Counted from the first letter of the stretch, positions 53,693 to 63,799 are shown. The stretch is DNA of 64,000 nucleotides from Sporosarcina sp. FSL K6-1522 (GCF_038622445.1 NZ_CP152019.1:3260501-3324500); one strand, 5' to 3'. Made by a program: numbers and translations. Notes: generated by a model not told the origin, from the letters alone.

Positions 53693-54346
53693 TTACTTTG
53701 CACCTGCTTTCATCCGCTTCTGCCCTTCTCGGCATAACGATAAGAGCGGACAGACATCGCAGCCTGGATTTTGCGCCTTACAATGATAGCGTCCAAAAAA
53801 AATGATTTGGTGATGTGTGTCTGTCCAGTTCTCTTTTGGCGTCCAACGCATAATTTTTTCTTCAACAGCTAACGGCGTATCTTTCCAGCGGTTCATACCG
53901 AGACGCTTGGCTACTCGTTCAACATGCGTATCTACCGCAAGTGCTGGTATGCCAAATGCGTTCGACACGACAACATTCGCTGTTTTTCGCCCAACACCCG
54001 GAAATGTCATCATAATGTCTCGATTCGCCGGTACTTCCCCGTTAAATTCCTCTATCAACAATCGACTCAACGCTTGAATATTTTTCGCTTTGTTGCGATA
54101 TAGACCAATCGACCGAATATCCGTTTGCAATTCTTCAACGTCGACTGCAATATAGTCTTCAGGTTTTTTATATTTTTTAAATAGCTCTGCTGTTACACGG
54201 TTGACAAGGACATCCGTACATTGAGCAGACAGCAGTGTGGCAATGAGCAATTCAAAAGGATTGTCATGCACCAGTTCACAATGTGCGTCTGGAAACATTT
54301 CCCCAAATTGCTCAAGGCTATATTCCCATTGTTTTTTTGTCAGCAT
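53693..54346 (-). CDS. nth: Endonuclease III (DNA glycosylase/AP lyase)
   Basis: 217 residues from MLTKKQWEYSLEQ; the start at 54346 matches B. subtilis Nth, and the longer frame lies in dnaD. Helix-hairpin-helix FPGVGRKTANV with catalytic K121, active-site D139 (AVDTHVERV) and the [4Fe-4S] loop C189-x6-C196-x2-C199-x5-C205. It removes oxidised pyrimidines. Overlaps neither neighbour in frame but is tightly packed with dnaD (stop 54358) and ypoC. Confidence 0.96.
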   Translation of the reverse strand: MLTKKQWEYSLEQFGEMFPDAHCELVHDNPFELLIATLLSAQCTDVLVNRVTAELFKKYKKPEDYIAVDVEELQTDIRSIGLYRNKAKNIQALSRLLIEEFNGEVPANRDIMMTFPGVGRKTANVVVSNAFGIPALAVDTHVERVAKRLGMNRWKDTPLAVEEKIMRWTPKENWTDTHHQIIFFGRYHCKAQNPGCDVCPLLSLCREGQKRMKAGAK

Positions 54347-54357
54347 GCTTATTTTCC

Positions 54358-55071
54358 CTACTCTCGTTCTTCCAACCAATTGTAAAAGGGGACACGTTTT
54401 ACGGAAACAGTTTTTTGTTGTTGCTGTGGCGGGCGAATGCCTACCGTTCTAAATGATTTTGTCTGACGTTCAACATCCGATAAGGTTTTAACATTTTTCT
54501 TCTTCCATTCGAAAAGAATTCGATCGATATAGCGGAGGCTCAACTTTTGCGCCAGAACCGCTTCTTTTAATGCGGCACGGATAATCTCTACAGAGTGGCC
54601 ATCTTCATCAAACCACATGGCAATCGATTCACATTCCATTGGTGATAGAAAGCGACCAAACTCCTGTTCAAACAAGGAGAATATTTCCCCTTCTTCATTT
54701 TTGCGACTAGCCTTTTCTGCTTCATTTGCTGCAATTGCAATCTGATCGATCAAGCGATCCCATAACGGTTGGAGCGAAAAGCTTTCATGTAATACACCGT
54801 TCGCATCTTCACTTTGGCCAATTTGAAGCAAGCCATGCTGCATGAGCCTTTGTAAAATAGCGGAAACCTCATTTTCCGTCAAACTCATTCTACTTGCAAA
54901 ATCAGTAGGTGTTGGAAAATGGTTTCCTGCAGATTTATAGGCGGTCATATGCATAATGAGCATCGCGTCTACATCCTGAATGCCTAGACTTTTGTAATGG
55001 TGAAAAAAAAGCTGGGAAATGTTAACATTCCCCTGCTCAATCCAAATTCGGAGCCGTTCTTCGTGTTGCAT
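54358..55071 (-). CDS. dnaD: DNA replication initiation protein DnaD
   Basis: 237 residues from MQHEERLRIWIEQG, with AGAGGAG seven bases upstream. N-terminal winged-helix oligomerisation domain (about 1-100, PTPTDFASRMSLTENEVSAILQRL), then the DnaD C-terminal domain with the YxxxIL motif seen as YIDRILFEWKKK. DnaD helps load the replicative helicase with DnaB/DnaI. Conserved operon with nth downstream and asnS upstream. Confidence 0.93.
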   Translation of the reverse strand: MQHEERLRIWIEQGNVNISQLFFHHYKSLGIQDVDAMLIMHMTAYKSAGNHFPTPTDFASRMSLTENEVSAILQRLMQHGLLQIGQSEDANGVLHESFSLQPLWDRLIDQIAIAANEAEKASRKNEEGEIFSLFEQEFGRFLSPMECESIAMWFDEDGHSVEIIRAALKEAVLAQKLSLRYIDRILFEWKKKNVKTLSDVERQTKSFRTVGIRPPQQQQKTVSVKRVPFYNWLEERE

Positions 55072-55095
55072 GTCCGAACTCCTCTCTTTATATAC

Positions 55096-55133
55096 GTTCA
55101 AAAGGACCGATGAAACCATCGTCCCTTTTGAAC
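55096..55133 (-). terminator. Hairpin between asnS and dnaD
   Basis: GTTCAAAAGG-x-CGATG stems (55096-55112 with 55117-55133), 17-base arms with one mismatch and a four-base loop. No T-run follows on the minus strand, so it may attenuate, process or partly terminate the aspB-asnS transcript. Confidence 0.5.
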
Positions 55134-55145
55134 AACTTCTACTCG

Positions 55146-56441
55146 TTACGGGTACAATCTGTTTAATAAGCGTGGGAACGGAATTGTTTCACGCACGTGT
55201 TCAGTACCCGAAATCCATGCTACTGTACGTTCCAGTCCAAGACCAAATCCTGAATGCGGTACTGCCCCGTATTTAGAAAGATCTAGGTACCATTCGTACG
55301 CTGCTTCATCAAGATTATGCTCTTGGATACGTTGCTTCATGAGCTCATAGTCATGAACACGTTCAGAGCCACCGATGATTTCCCCATACCCTTCCGGTGC
55401 GATTAAATCTGCACATAGGACAACATCGTCACGTTCCGGATGCGACTGCATATAGAACGGTTTAATGCCGATTGGATAATGCGTAATAAAGACAGGCATA
55501 TCATAGCTTTCTGCGATTGCTGTCTCATGTGGAGCCCCAAAATCATCTCCCCATGTAATATCATCAAATCCGTTATCATTGAGGAATTTAATGGCATCGT
55601 CGTATGAAATACGTGGGAATGGCGCTTGAATTTTTTCAAGCTTGGACAAATCACGGCCAAGCCTTTCTAATTCTAGCGGACAATTTTGTACAACTGACTG
55701 GACGATATGCGCCACGTATTGCTCTTGGATTTCCAAACTTTCCTCAAACTCGACAAATGCCATTTCAGGCTCAATCATCCAAAACTCAATGAGGTGACGG
55801 CGTGTCTTCGATTTTTCCGCCCGGAATGTTGGGCCGAATGAATAGACTTTACCGAGCGCCATCGCAGCAGCTTCCATATACAATTGACCCGATTGTGAAA
55901 GATAAGCATCTTCGTCAAAATATTTCGTGTGGAATAGCTCAGACGTCCCTTCTGGTGAAGAACCCGTCAAAATAGGCGGATCGACTTTCACAAAGCCATT
56001 CATATGGAAAAATTCATACGTTGCACGAATCACTTCGTCGCGAATTTTCATAATGGCATGTTGTTTACGTGAACGAAGCCATAAATGACGATGATCCATT
56101 AAGAACTCTGTACCATGCTCTTTCGGCGTAATCGGATAATCGACTGCTTCGCTAATCAATTCAATCTCTTTCACTTGTAATTCATAGCCAAACGAAGAGC
56201 GTTCATCAACCGTTACTTCAGCTGTAATGTAAAGTGAACTTTCCTGTGTAATCGATTTTGCTTTCGCAAAAATCTCTTCACCGACTTCTTCCTTAACGAC
56301 AACGCCCTGAACGAATCCAGAACCGTCGCGTAGTTGTAGGAAAGCAATTTTCCCACTTGAGCGTTTATTGGCAAGCCATGCACCGATGCGGACGGTTTCG
56401 CCCGCATGGTCTGGCATTTCATGTATCATAATCGTTTTCAT
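55146..56441 (-). CDS. asnS: Asparaginyl-tRNA synthetase
   Basis: 431 residues, class IIb synthetase charging tRNA-Asn. N-terminal OB-fold anticodon domain (about 15-100, [24 protein letters not shown]), class II motif 2 [12 protein letters not shown] and motif 3 [10 protein letters not shown] near the end. The insertion and [29 protein letters not shown] block distinguish Asn from Asp enzymes. GGAGG precedes the ATG. aspB lies 35 bases upstream; aspartate aminotransferase and AsnRS share this unit in Bacillus. Confidence 0.96.
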   Translation of the reverse strand: MKTIMIHEMPDHAGETVRIGAWLANKRSSGKIAFLQLRDGSGFVQGVVVKEEVGEEIFAKAKSITQESSLYITAEVTVDERSSFGYELQVKEIELISEAVDYPITPKEHGTEFLMDHRHLWLRSRKQHAIMKIRDEVIRATYEFFHMNGFVKVDPPILTGSSPEGTSELFHTKYFDEDAYLSQSGQLYMEAAAMALGKVYSFGPTFRAEKSKTRRHLIEFWMIEPEMAFVEFEESLEIQEQYVAHIVQSVVQNCPLELERLGRDLSKLEKIQAPFPRISYDDAIKFLNDNGFDDITWGDDFGAPHETAIAESYDMPVFITHYPIGIKPFYMQSHPERDDVVLCADLIAPEGYGEIIGGSERVHDYELMKQRIQEHNLDEAAYEWYLDLSKYGAVPHSGFGLGLERTVAWISGTEHVRETIPFPRLLNRLYP

Positions 56442-56475
56442 AGTAACCTCCAGAGTTAACGTACTTTACGCTTCC

Positions 56476-57669
56476 TTACTCTTTCCAGTTTTCCACCACA
56501 AAAGCATGGATGCGACGAATTGCTTCTTCCAGCAACTCAATTGACGTTGCATACGACAATCGAATCGTGTTTGGAGAACCAAAACCAGATCCTGGAATAA
56601 CCGCTACATTCGCATTTGTTAGTAATGCTGCTGCAAAGTCATCTACGTTTGCGAAACCTGTTTTCTCGACAGCTTCTTCTACTTCAGGTAGCAAATAGAA
56701 TGCCCCTTGTGGTTTGACTACTTTAAAGCCAGGAATCGCTACAAGTTGTGGATACACCCGCTCAAGTCGTGATTCGAAAGCTTGACGCATCGTTTCTACC
56801 GCATCTTGAGGTCCATTATAGGCTTCAATTGTCGCATACTGTGATGTCGTCGTCGGATTAGACGTTGAATGGCTTGCGAGGTCTGTCATCGCTTTAACAA
56901 CTCCTGCGTCTCCTGCAACGTAGCCAATACGCCAGCCCGTCATTGAATGGGACTTAGATACGCCATTAATAATGAGTGTACGTTTTTTTATCGTATCCGA
57001 AAGCTCAGCAATTGAAACATGCTTTTCTCCACCATAGATTAATTTCTCGTAAATTTCATCTGACACGATCCAAAGATCTTTTTCTTCACAGACAGCTGCA
57101 ATTTCTTGTAGCTCTTCACGCGAATAAATCATACCTGTCGGATTTCCTGGTGAATTGATAATAATCGCTTTCGTTTTCGCTGTTATTGCCCCACGAATTT
57201 GTTCCGCTGTCACTTTAAATTGCGCCGCAGCAGATCCTTCAATATGTACAGGTACTCCGCCCGCTAGCTTCACTTGTTCAGGGTAACTAACCCAGTATGG
57301 CGTTGGAATGATAACTTCATCGCCTGGATCCAAAATAACTTGGAACAATGTGTAAAGCACATGCTTCGCTCCGATACCAATCATAATTTCATTTCTTTCA
57401 TAAGATAAGCCTTGATCGTCCTGCAATTTTTTAATCACTGCATCTTTTAGCACTGGAAGTCCACCAGCAGGCGTGTATTTTGTTTGCCCGTCCTTCATGG
57501 ATTTATAAGCTGCTTCAATGATATTAGTAGGTGTATTATAATCCGGTTCTCCTGCGCCAAGACCAATTACATCAATGCCTGATGCTTTCATTTCTTTCGC
57601 TTTCGCCGTAATCGCAAGTGTTGTTGATGGTGAAAGTGTACTCACTCTAGCTGCCAATGCTTTCGTCAA
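56476..57669 (-). CDS. aspB: Aspartate aminotransferase (AspB type)
   Basis: 397 residues, PLP class I aminotransferase of subgroup Ib. Schiff-base lysine in NGVSKSHSMTGWRIGY; GLGAGEPDYNTP and NSPGNPTGM are family blocks, with the carboxylate-binding Arg in TIRLSYA. TTG start at 57669: AGGGAG lies eight bases before it and the resulting TKALAARVSTLSPSTTLAI start aligns with B. subtilis AspB, while the ATG 33 bases upstream lacks a site. Interconverts aspartate and oxaloacetate with glutamate. Confidence 0.93.
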   Translation of the reverse strand: MTKALAARVSTLSPSTTLAITAKAKEMKASGIDVIGLGAGEPDYNTPTNIIEAAYKSMKDGQTKYTPAGGLPVLKDAVIKKLQDDQGLSYERNEIMIGIGAKHVLYTLFQVILDPGDEVIIPTPYWVSYPEQVKLAGGVPVHIEGSAAAQFKVTAEQIRGAITAKTKAIIINSPGNPTGMIYSREELQEIAAVCEEKDLWIVSDEIYEKLIYGGEKHVSIAELSDTIKKRTLIINGVSKSHSMTGWRIGYVAGDAGVVKAMTDLASHSTSNPTTTSQYATIEAYNGPQDAVETMRQAFESRLERVYPQLVAIPGFKVVKPQGAFYLLPEVEEAVEKTGFANVDDFAAALLTNANVAVIPGSGFGSPNTIRLSYATSIELLEEAIRRIHAFVVENWKE

Positions 57670-57730
57670 CTGTATCGCTCCCTTTTTAAACTCGCTCTTC
57701 ATAAATTGAACTAAACAATACCTTCTTCAC

Positions 57731-57926
57731 GTTGATTTCCGTTCCGAGCGGACGCTTTTCGCGGGCACAGCTTCAATCGAGCGAACAGCGAAGAATGAGC
57801 TTTGCCTTAATTTCTGCGTTCTTTGCAGAAATTAAGGCATCCTGCTCTCAACGCTTCGCTTTTGTTCGCAAAAGCCGTTCTTCGTGACGGCTTTCGCTGG
57901 AGTCGCCGCTCTGCACTCCAATCAAC
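57731..57926. repeat. Intergenic repeat, copy F (GTTGATT-ended type)
   Basis: About 196 bases with inverted ends GTTGATT (57731-57737) and AATCAAC (57920-57926). The sequences next to the ends are also partly inverted copies (GAGCGG and CGCTC). At its core is a perfect 15-bp hairpin TGCCTTAATTTCTGC (57803-57817 with 57825-57839). A decayed form of this hairpin sits inside copy D. The GTTGATTTCCGTTCCGAGCGG type of end resembles repeats I recall from many Bacillaceae genomes. Confidence 0.75.
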
Positions 57927-57964
57927 AAAGAGTGTAGGTAAAATTATAAATTCAACTTATATAC

Positions 57965-58444
57965 TTATAAATTCAAAATCCGTTTCAACCATTGTCCATT
58001 TTCAAAAAGGACATAGACGTAATTGAGCTTCCCATTGTCGCTTTGAAAAGCAATCTCCCAAACAGGATTTTCCTCTTCCATTCCAAGTCGAGCATGGAGA
58101 ACTTTCCCTACGTTCAATTCTTGTTTAACCGTTTTAATCGCTCGGTCTGCTGTAATGCCATCAGCAAGCATTACTTCTTCATAGCCATCTTCCGAGTTGT
58201 CGTTAACAAAGACCGCCTTCTCTTTGCCGTCTTTGTCCAATCCGAACACCGTAATAGCTGGTACAGTTCCATTAAACGGTTCAGCAGACTGAACGGTCAC
58301 AAGCTGGCCTGACTCAATCACCGATTGGATTGCTACCTTTTTAGCCTCTGAAGCAGGCTTATTAGCATTGTAAAAAACCATAACGATGATGACGGAAGTC
58401 AACGTCAGTAGGAAAACGACGATGAATTTAATCCAATTCCACAT
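57965..58444 (-). CDS. ypmB: Membrane-anchored PepSY-like protein (YpmB)
   Basis: 159 residues: one N-terminal transmembrane helix (about 5-27) and an extracytoplasmic part with two PepSY-like segments (KKVAIQSVIESGQ and DRAIKTVKQELNVGKVLHARLG). Matches YpmB by position between aspB and dinG. Function unknown. The small ypmA gene that follows ypmB in B. subtilis is absent here. AGGACGTG lies before the ATG. Confidence 0.83.
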   Translation of the reverse strand: MWNWIKFIVVFLLTLTSVIIVMVFYNANKPASEAKKVAIQSVIESGQLVTVQSAEPFNGTVPAITVFGLDKDGKEKAVFVNDNSEDGYEEVMLADGITADRAIKTVKQELNVGKVLHARLGMEEENPVWEIAFQSDNGKLNYVYVLFENGQWLKRILNL

Positions 58445-58505
58445 GATTATTCACGTCCTGTACATAGTAAAAGTAGTTTGTTAACTCATGCACCAACCTA
58501 CTTTT

Positions 58506-58572
58506 TAACAAATATACCGAGGTGTATTTGCTTCTTCATTTCAACCTCTTGTAACCAAAATGCAAGAAGTTG
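58506..58572 (-). terminator. Two hairpins after dinG
   Basis: On the minus strand TTTCAACTTCTTG pairs with CAAGAGGTTGAAA (58536-58572), then CAAATACAC with its near complement (58508-58530), ending near TTTGTTAAAAAG. Probable termination region of dinG; T-tract weak. Confidence 0.5.
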
Positions 58573-58578
58573 AAATCC

Positions 58579-61356
58579 CTATCCATTATAGCAATTTTCA
58601 AGCTCATTCACCATATGTTCGAGCGACACTTTTTTTACGGGCACATCTGGTAGTGACGCCAAGAAACACTGACCGTATGACTTCGTTTCAATCCGCCGAT
58701 CCAATATGATGAAAAAGCCTTTATCGTCTGAAGCGCGAATCAGCCTACCGAAACCTTGGCGGAGTCGCATCACAGCTTCTGGTAACGAATATTCGTTAAA
58801 TGGATTGGCTCCTTCTGCGGTTAACTTCGCCGCTTTCGCCTTAAACACTGGTTCTTCGGGTGATGAAAACGGCAATCGGACAACGATAACAGCCGTCAGC
58901 GCCTCTCCTGGTACGTCTACACCTTCCCAGAAACTATTCGTGCCAAAAAGAACCGAATTGTCAAATTGACGGAACGAGCGCAGCAATTTCATGCGGCTAC
59001 CGGAACTAACCCCTTGTGCAAAGAGCGCATATTCTTCCAATTGCTCACTTTCTGTAATCAGATCATAGGTCCTCCTCAGCATGTCTTGAGAGGTGAACAA
59101 GACAAACAGCCTACCTCCCGTTGCAAGGACGGTCTGAATCACTGCATCTGCTACAGCCTCGATATAATCATTCTGCGACACTTGCTGGATATCCGGCATA
59201 TTATCGACGATGAAAATCTCTGCACCTTCATAAAACGTTGCAGGTGCATCGAACTTCAGCAACGGGACCGTGTCCGCAATCCCAAGCTGTTTGGCAATGA
59301 AACGCTCATTTCCTTCTATGGCCAACGTCCCTGATGTCCAAACAATGCCCGTACGTTCCTCTTTAAACCGATCGATTAGCTGACGAATCAAAGCGGATCC
59401 ATCAAGGGTACTTTTAATAACAGTCAAACTTCCTGGGATACTGCGTTTGTCTTTTTCAATCCATACGGTAAAGTTATCGTTTTGCTGATCCAGGAAAATT
59501 TCCACCCATTCGCCAGCTTTAATTGTCAACTCACGGATCCAATAAGCCCATTCAGCAAGATAAGCTTGTTCATGGGCTGTCAATTGTTCCAGTTGTGCAG
59601 ACACTTCGACAGTATAGGCTTCCGCTTTGGCAATGTAATCGGATAGTGCCTCGACCGTTTTTGCGAAAAGTGGCTTGGCACCGCTCATTTCTGACAGTGG
59701 AAAGACCATTCGATTCCCTTGCTGACGATTGCGAGATTCTGGTCCGAAGGAAGTTAGCTGACCGACCGCCTGATCGAACAAAGTGATAAATTTGAGCAAA
59801 GCCGAAGCTAACTGACTTTGTTCTCGGTAACGCGTAACGCCATATTGATGGATGAGCGTATTGATTTTGTACAACAATTGCCCTTCTGCATCCGAACCAA
59901 TTTGTCCCATGACATACTTCCAGTTCGTATAAGAGAAGACTGTTTCCGTTAATCGAGAAGACGTCTGAACGAACTGATGCGCTTCATCAATCACGACACC
60001 TGCAAGTGAGCTGAAAATCATCCGCTCGCGGTTTAAATCCGCCAGTAGCATTGAATGATTCGTGATGATCAAGTTCGAATGGTTGCATCGATCCAGTAAT
60101 TTCCCATGATAATCTGCTTGCCTTTCATCTCGCGCAAGCGCATTTGACCGTTTTCGAATACGATCCACAAATAGTTGGCCGCCTCCAGAGACATTTAGCT
60201 CTTCAAGATCTCCAGTCGTCGTTTCCGTCAGCCAGACGAGAATCTGCATGATGGTAAACGTTTCATCATAAGACTCATCTGCAATTCGCAGTAGTTCCTC
60301 AAATTTCCCAAGTGATACATACTGCTCTCGTCCTTTTACCACCGTCGCTGTAAGAGGCACGCCTAGCATCGTGCGAATTTTGTCCAGTTCCTCATCCATA
60401 ATTTTATCGACAAGATGGTTTGTATACGTGCTAATGACAACAGGCTTTCCCGTGTCGATTGCATGAATAGCTGCCGGCAACAAATAAGATACCGTCTTAC
60501 CAATACCCGTTGGCACTTCAGCAATCACTTCGTCCCGATTCGCAAACGCTTGCCACGCAGCATCCATAAATGCAAATTGCGCAGCTCGCTGTTCAAAATG
60601 AGGATAAGCCTTTTCGAAAAGCTTAATTTTGCCATCTGTCTCTTCGGGATAATGCAGTTCACCCGCAACCTCTTGCTGCTCGGTGCTTAGATTTTTATAA
60701 GGTATACCACGGAAAAAGGACCAATCTCGTCCTAGACTCTTTTTTCGTGCTCGTTTCAAAGCCTCATAAAATAATGTCGACAGATCCGACTTCAATGTAA
60801 ACGATCTACGATGGAGAAGGTTCACCGTTTCCTCTGGTAGTGCATGCAATTTTTTCATACAAGCCAAAAACAGAAAAGCCGTTGCTTCTGCATCATCGTC
60901 AGCACGGTGGGCAGATGCGAGTGGGATGCCGAGCTCTTCCGCTATGTCCTGCAACCGATAACTCAAAGACGAGGGGAACATGATTTTTGACAGTTCCACC
61001 GTATCGATTTTCTTCCCAATCCATTTGTCAATACCACATCTGGCAAACTCACTTTGTAAAAAAGACAAATCGAAATCGGTATTATGTGCGATGAAAACTG
61101 TGCCTTCTAAAAGTGCGGCAACCTCTGCAGCAATGTCTTCAAAATATGGCGCATGCTTCACATCTTCATCCGAAATCGTTGTCAGCTGCCGGATAAATGC
61201 TGGTATTTCTTGCCCTGGATTGACAAACCGTACGTATTTGTCGCCGACTTCTCCATTTTTTATAAATACAATCGCTAGCTGGATAATCCGATCCCCTTTA
61301 GTAGGAGAATGACCCGTTGTTTCCAAATCAACGACTGCATACGTCTTATTGTCCAT
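58579..61356 (-). CDS. dinG: DinG-family exonuclease/helicase
   Basis: 925 residues. The Firmicute form: an N-terminal DEDD 3'-5' exonuclease (VVDLETTGHSPTKGDRI at about 8-24; FIAHNTDFDLSFL; HRADDDAEAT) fused to an SF2 helicase-like half with VPTGIGKT (Walker A), VIDEAHQF, WTSGTLAIE and RLRQGFGRLIR. No cluster-type cysteine set is evident, unlike E. coli DinG and unlike ypvA here. The S. aureus homologue is a nuclease. Start MDNKTYAVVDLET at 61356 follows B. subtilis DinG; two in-frame ATGs lie upstream. Confidence 0.9.
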   Translation of the reverse strand: MDNKTYAVVDLETTGHSPTKGDRIIQLAIVFIKNGEVGDKYVRFVNPGQEIPAFIRQLTTISDEDVKHAPYFEDIAAEVAALLEGTVFIAHNTDFDLSFLQSEFARCGIDKWIGKKIDTVELSKIMFPSSLSYRLQDIAEELGIPLASAHRADDDAEATAFLFLACMKKLHALPEETVNLLHRRSFTLKSDLSTLFYEALKRARKKSLGRDWSFFRGIPYKNLSTEQQEVAGELHYPEETDGKIKLFEKAYPHFEQRAAQFAFMDAAWQAFANRDEVIAEVPTGIGKTVSYLLPAAIHAIDTGKPVVISTYTNHLVDKIMDEELDKIRTMLGVPLTATVVKGREQYVSLGKFEELLRIADESYDETFTIMQILVWLTETTTGDLEELNVSGGGQLFVDRIRKRSNALARDERQADYHGKLLDRCNHSNLIITNHSMLLADLNRERMIFSSLAGVVIDEAHQFVQTSSRLTETVFSYTNWKYVMGQIGSDAEGQLLYKINTLIHQYGVTRYREQSQLASALLKFITLFDQAVGQLTSFGPESRNRQQGNRMVFPLSEMSGAKPLFAKTVEALSDYIAKAEAYTVEVSAQLEQLTAHEQAYLAEWAYWIRELTIKAGEWVEIFLDQQNDNFTVWIEKDKRSIPGSLTVIKSTLDGSALIRQLIDRFKEERTGIVWTSGTLAIEGNERFIAKQLGIADTVPLLKFDAPATFYEGAEIFIVDNMPDIQQVSQNDYIEAVADAVIQTVLATGGRLFVLFTSQDMLRRTYDLITESEQLEEYALFAQGVSSGSRMKLLRSFRQFDNSVLFGTNSFWEGVDVPGEALTAVIVVRLPFSSPEEPVFKAKAAKLTAEGANPFNEYSLPEAVMRLRQGFGRLIRASDDKGFFIILDRRIETKSYGQCFLASLPDVPVKKVSLEHMVNELENCYNG

Positions 61357-61433
61357 TCGCTCATCAACTTCCTGTTTAAACATACTAATCAGATTGTAAC
61401 ACATTCCCGTAATTGAAAGAACAAAAGTGTAAG

Positions 61434-61590
61434 CACCTGTTCAGGGGCGACAGGCATAAGACGGACCAGCGACGCGGCGTTCTTTGCCACACAGCTGGGC
61501 TGCCTATCAAGGAACACAGTCTAAGTTCGCCGCGTCCTGCGGCAACGACTGCGTAACTCACATCCTATGAGCCCCTAGGCGCTGGAGTCT
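61434..61590 (+). repeat. Modular intergenic repeat, copy G
   Basis: Begins TGTTCAGGGGCGACAGGC, contains GCGGCG-TTCTTT-GCC, then AACACAGTCTAAG and a double-hairpin module as in copy C: GCCGC-GTCCT-GCGGC (61529-61543) and CTCAC-ATCCT-ATGAG (61557-61571), ending CCCCTAGGCGCTGGAGTCTAG. It lacks the AATTACGCC end palindrome. Lies between panD and dinG. Confidence 0.72.
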
Positions 61591-61615
61591 AGGTAAATCA
61601 TAAATTCAACCTATA

Positions 61616-61666
61616 TAAAAAAGAAAAACTCCCATAGAATCTGTGTATATCGATTCCATAGGAGCT
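61616..61666 (-). terminator. Terminator of panBCD
   Basis: On the minus strand CTCCTATGGAATC pairs fully (one G-T and one T-G) with GATTCTATGGGAG, followed by TTTTTCTTTTTT. Confidence 0.85.
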
Positions 61667-61681
61667 CTAAAGTAAACGTAG

Positions 61682-62062
61682 TTAGACAGTCATGCCTTGT
61701 TTTTCACGAATAATCTGTTTCACGCCGTTTTGTTCATCCATAATTAAAACAGTTGGTTCATGCGTACGCGCCTCTTCATCTGTCATATAAACATAGGACA
61801 GAATAATGACCACATCGCCACGTTGAACGAGCCTAGCCGCTGCTCCGTTGACACAGATGACACCGCTTCCGCGTTCACCCGCAATGATATACGTTTCAAA
61901 GCGCGCACCATTATTATTATTCACAACATGCACTTTCTCGTTTGGCAACATCCCTGCTGCATCAAGCAAATCACTATCAATTGTAATACTGCCAACGTAA
62001 TTCAAATCGGCTTCTGTAACTGTTGCACGATGCAATTTACTGTTCATCATCATTCTGAACAT
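61682..62062 (-). CDS. panD: Aspartate 1-decarboxylase proenzyme
   Basis: 126 residues. PanD makes beta-alanine from aspartate for pantothenate. It self-cleaves at Gly24-Ser25 (NYVGSITID) to form its pyruvoyl group; Tyr and Lys active-site residues ([15 protein letters not shown]) and [12 protein letters not shown] are present. Start ATG 62062 chosen from the AAAAGGATG ribosome site and the [13 protein letters not shown] match; it overlaps the end of panC by 26 bases. Last gene of panB-panC-panD. Confidence 0.96.
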   Translation of the reverse strand: MFRMMMNSKLHRATVTEADLNYVGSITIDSDLLDAAGMLPNEKVHVVNNNNGARFETYIIAGERGSGVICVNGAAARLVQRGDVVIILSYVYMTDEEARTHEPTVLIMDEQNGVKQIIREKQGMTV

Positions 62063-62933
62063 AAGAACCATCCTTTTTAGTTATAATTATATTATCAATC
62101 AGTCTTGTTCGTTCGAATTTAACAGCACAGGCAATAATCGCTTCACCTTTCGGCTCGTCGAGTGCTGTGAGCGCTGGATACGACAGTAACGATACATAAT
62201 CGATGCATCCTGAGCTATTCGCTACAATGTGTTCCGCAACTTGTTTTTCGATTTCCGCAACAGCATGTCCTTCCGCAAATAGCAAAGCACCTTGTTGAAG
62301 AGCTTGTTGAATGATAGGTGCTTCCTTACGCTCCATTGCTGTTAAATGGACATTACGAGAGCTTTTCGCTAAACCATCCTGTTCCCGAACAGTTGGTACA
62401 CGTACGATATCCGTTCTCAGGTTAAAGTCACGCACAAACGTCTCAATAATCGCTAGCTGTTGCGCATCTTTCATCCCAAAATAAGAACGATCTGGGTCTA
62501 CGATGTTGAACAGCTTCAATACCACTTTCAATACACCATCAAAATGACCGGGTCTCGATGCACCGCAAAGCATGGAGGCTTGCGTACCAGGTAAAATGTG
62601 AATGCCGCCTTCTTGTGGATACATTTCTTCTGGTGTTGGCATAAACAGAATGTCCACGCCTGCCTCGGCAGCAAGCTGCGTGTCGCGCTCGGTATCCCGA
62701 GGATAAGCGTCGTAATCTTCTCCCGGACCAAACTGTGCAGGATTGACAAAAATGCTCATAACGACCACATCATTATGCTTTCTTGCTTGCTCCACGAGCG
62801 ACAAATGGCCTTCATGTAAAAAGCCCATTGTCGGTACAAAACCAACCGTCCGCCCTTGTCGCTCATTGCGATCAAGTCGTGCTTGCAGTTCTTGAATCGA
62901 ATGAATGACTGTTAGGTTATTCAACTCATGCAT
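62037..62933 (-). CDS. panC: Pantothenate synthetase
   Basis: 298 residues. Joins pantoate and beta-alanine using ATP. HIGH-like motif [30 protein letters not shown] pantoate site, [11 protein letters not shown], and KSSRN (KMSKS-like) are present. Start [12 protein letters not shown] at 62933 overlaps the panB stop by eight bases (ATGCATGA) with GGAGG eleven bases upstream inside panB; an ATG six codons earlier coincides with that ribosome site. Confidence 0.96.
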   Translation of the reverse strand: MHELNNLTVIHSIQELQARLDRNERQGRTVGFVPTMGFLHEGHLSLVEQARKHNDVVVMSIFVNPAQFGPGEDYDAYPRDTERDTQLAAEAGVDILFMPTPEEMYPQEGGIHILPGTQASMLCGASRPGHFDGVLKVVLKLFNIVDPDRSYFGMKDAQQLAIIETFVRDFNLRTDIVRVPTVREQDGLAKSSRNVHLTAMERKEAPIIQQALQQGALLFAEGHAVAEIEKQVAEHIVANSSGCIDYVSLLSYPALTALDEPKGEAIIACAVKFERTRLIDNIIITKKDGSYVQNDDEQ

Positions 62934-63771
62934 TTCCGTCGCTACCTCCATACAATGCCACCAATTCTTGTTCTTTCATCGTAAAACGATGCTCCTCAGC
63001 TGGGAACGTTCCTTTTTTAACAGCTGCAACGTATGCTTCAATACCGTTGCCAATCACCGCTCCTGCATCCGCAAAGGTTTGCACAAATTTCGGTACACGA
63101 TGGCTGCCGTATGTGACTGTATCATGGAATACGAGTACTTGTCCGTCCGTACCAGCTCCCGCACCAATACCAATGACTGGAACAGAGACGGCTGCCGACA
63201 CTTCGTCCGCTAACTGATAAGGAATACATTCCAAGACGATCATACATGCCCCTGCCGCCTCACATGCGCGCGCATCTGCAATAAGTTGCTGAGCGGCCGC
63301 AGCTGTTTTCCCTTGCACTTTATAGCCCCCCACAACCGCAGCCGATTGTGGCAATAAGCCCAGATGCGCAACGACTGGAATGCCTGTTTCTGTTAACAGA
63401 CGGATTTTATCAATCACTCTGCCAGCGCCTTCTACTTTCAATGCATGCGCACCAGTTTGTTGGAACATTCTGATAGCTGTTTCCAGTGTGCGATCTTCCG
63501 AGCCGTGATAAGAACCAAATGGCATATCCACAACGATAAATGTGTCCGTTGCGCCGCGTTTCACCGCTTTTCCGTGATGAATCATATCGTCCACTGTGAC
63601 AGCAACCGTGGAATCATACCCAAGCACAACCATCCCGAGCGAATCGCCGACTAGTAAAACATCAACCCCCGCTTCTTCTGCTAACTTAGCAGATGGATAA
63701 TCATAAGCCGTTAGCATGACAATTTTTTCGCCTGCTTTTTTCATGTTGCTAAAATCTACTGTACTCTTCAC
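62926..63771 (-). CDS. panB: Ketopantoate hydroxymethyltransferase
   Basis: 281 residues with a GTG start. PanB transfers a one-carbon unit from methylene-THF to ketoisovalerate. Signatures: [35 protein letters not shown] (metal Asp), [19 protein letters not shown] and [17 protein letters not shown] at 63771 is nine bases after GAGGGGAG and gives the usual PanB N-terminus ([14 protein letters not shown]). That ribosome site can pair with CTCCC just upstream (63781-63795). First gene of panBCD; preceded by an attenuator-like leader. Confidence 0.95.
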   Translation of the reverse strand: MKSTVDFSNMKKAGEKIVMLTAYDYPSAKLAEEAGVDVLLVGDSLGMVVLGYDSTVAVTVDDMIHHGKAVKRGATDTFIVVDMPFGSYHGSEDRTLETAIRMFQQTGAHALKVEGAGRVIDKIRLLTETGIPVVAHLGLLPQSAAVVGGYKVQGKTAAAAQQLIADARACEAAGACMIVLECIPYQLADEVSAAVSVPVIGIGAGAGTDGQVLVFHDTVTYGSHRVPKFVQTFADAGAVIGNGIEAYVAAVKKGTFPAEEHRFTMKEQELVALYGGSDGNA

Positions 63772-63780
63772 TTTTTCTTG

Positions 63781-63796
63781 CTCCCCTCTTTGGGAG
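63781..63796 (-). promoter_or_regulatory. Hairpin covering the panB ribosome site
   Basis: On the minus strand CTCCC-AAAGAG-GGGAG: the 3' arm is part of the panB Shine-Dalgarno. The short stem could lower translation, or be chance. Confidence 0.35.
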
Positions 63797-63799
63797 AAA

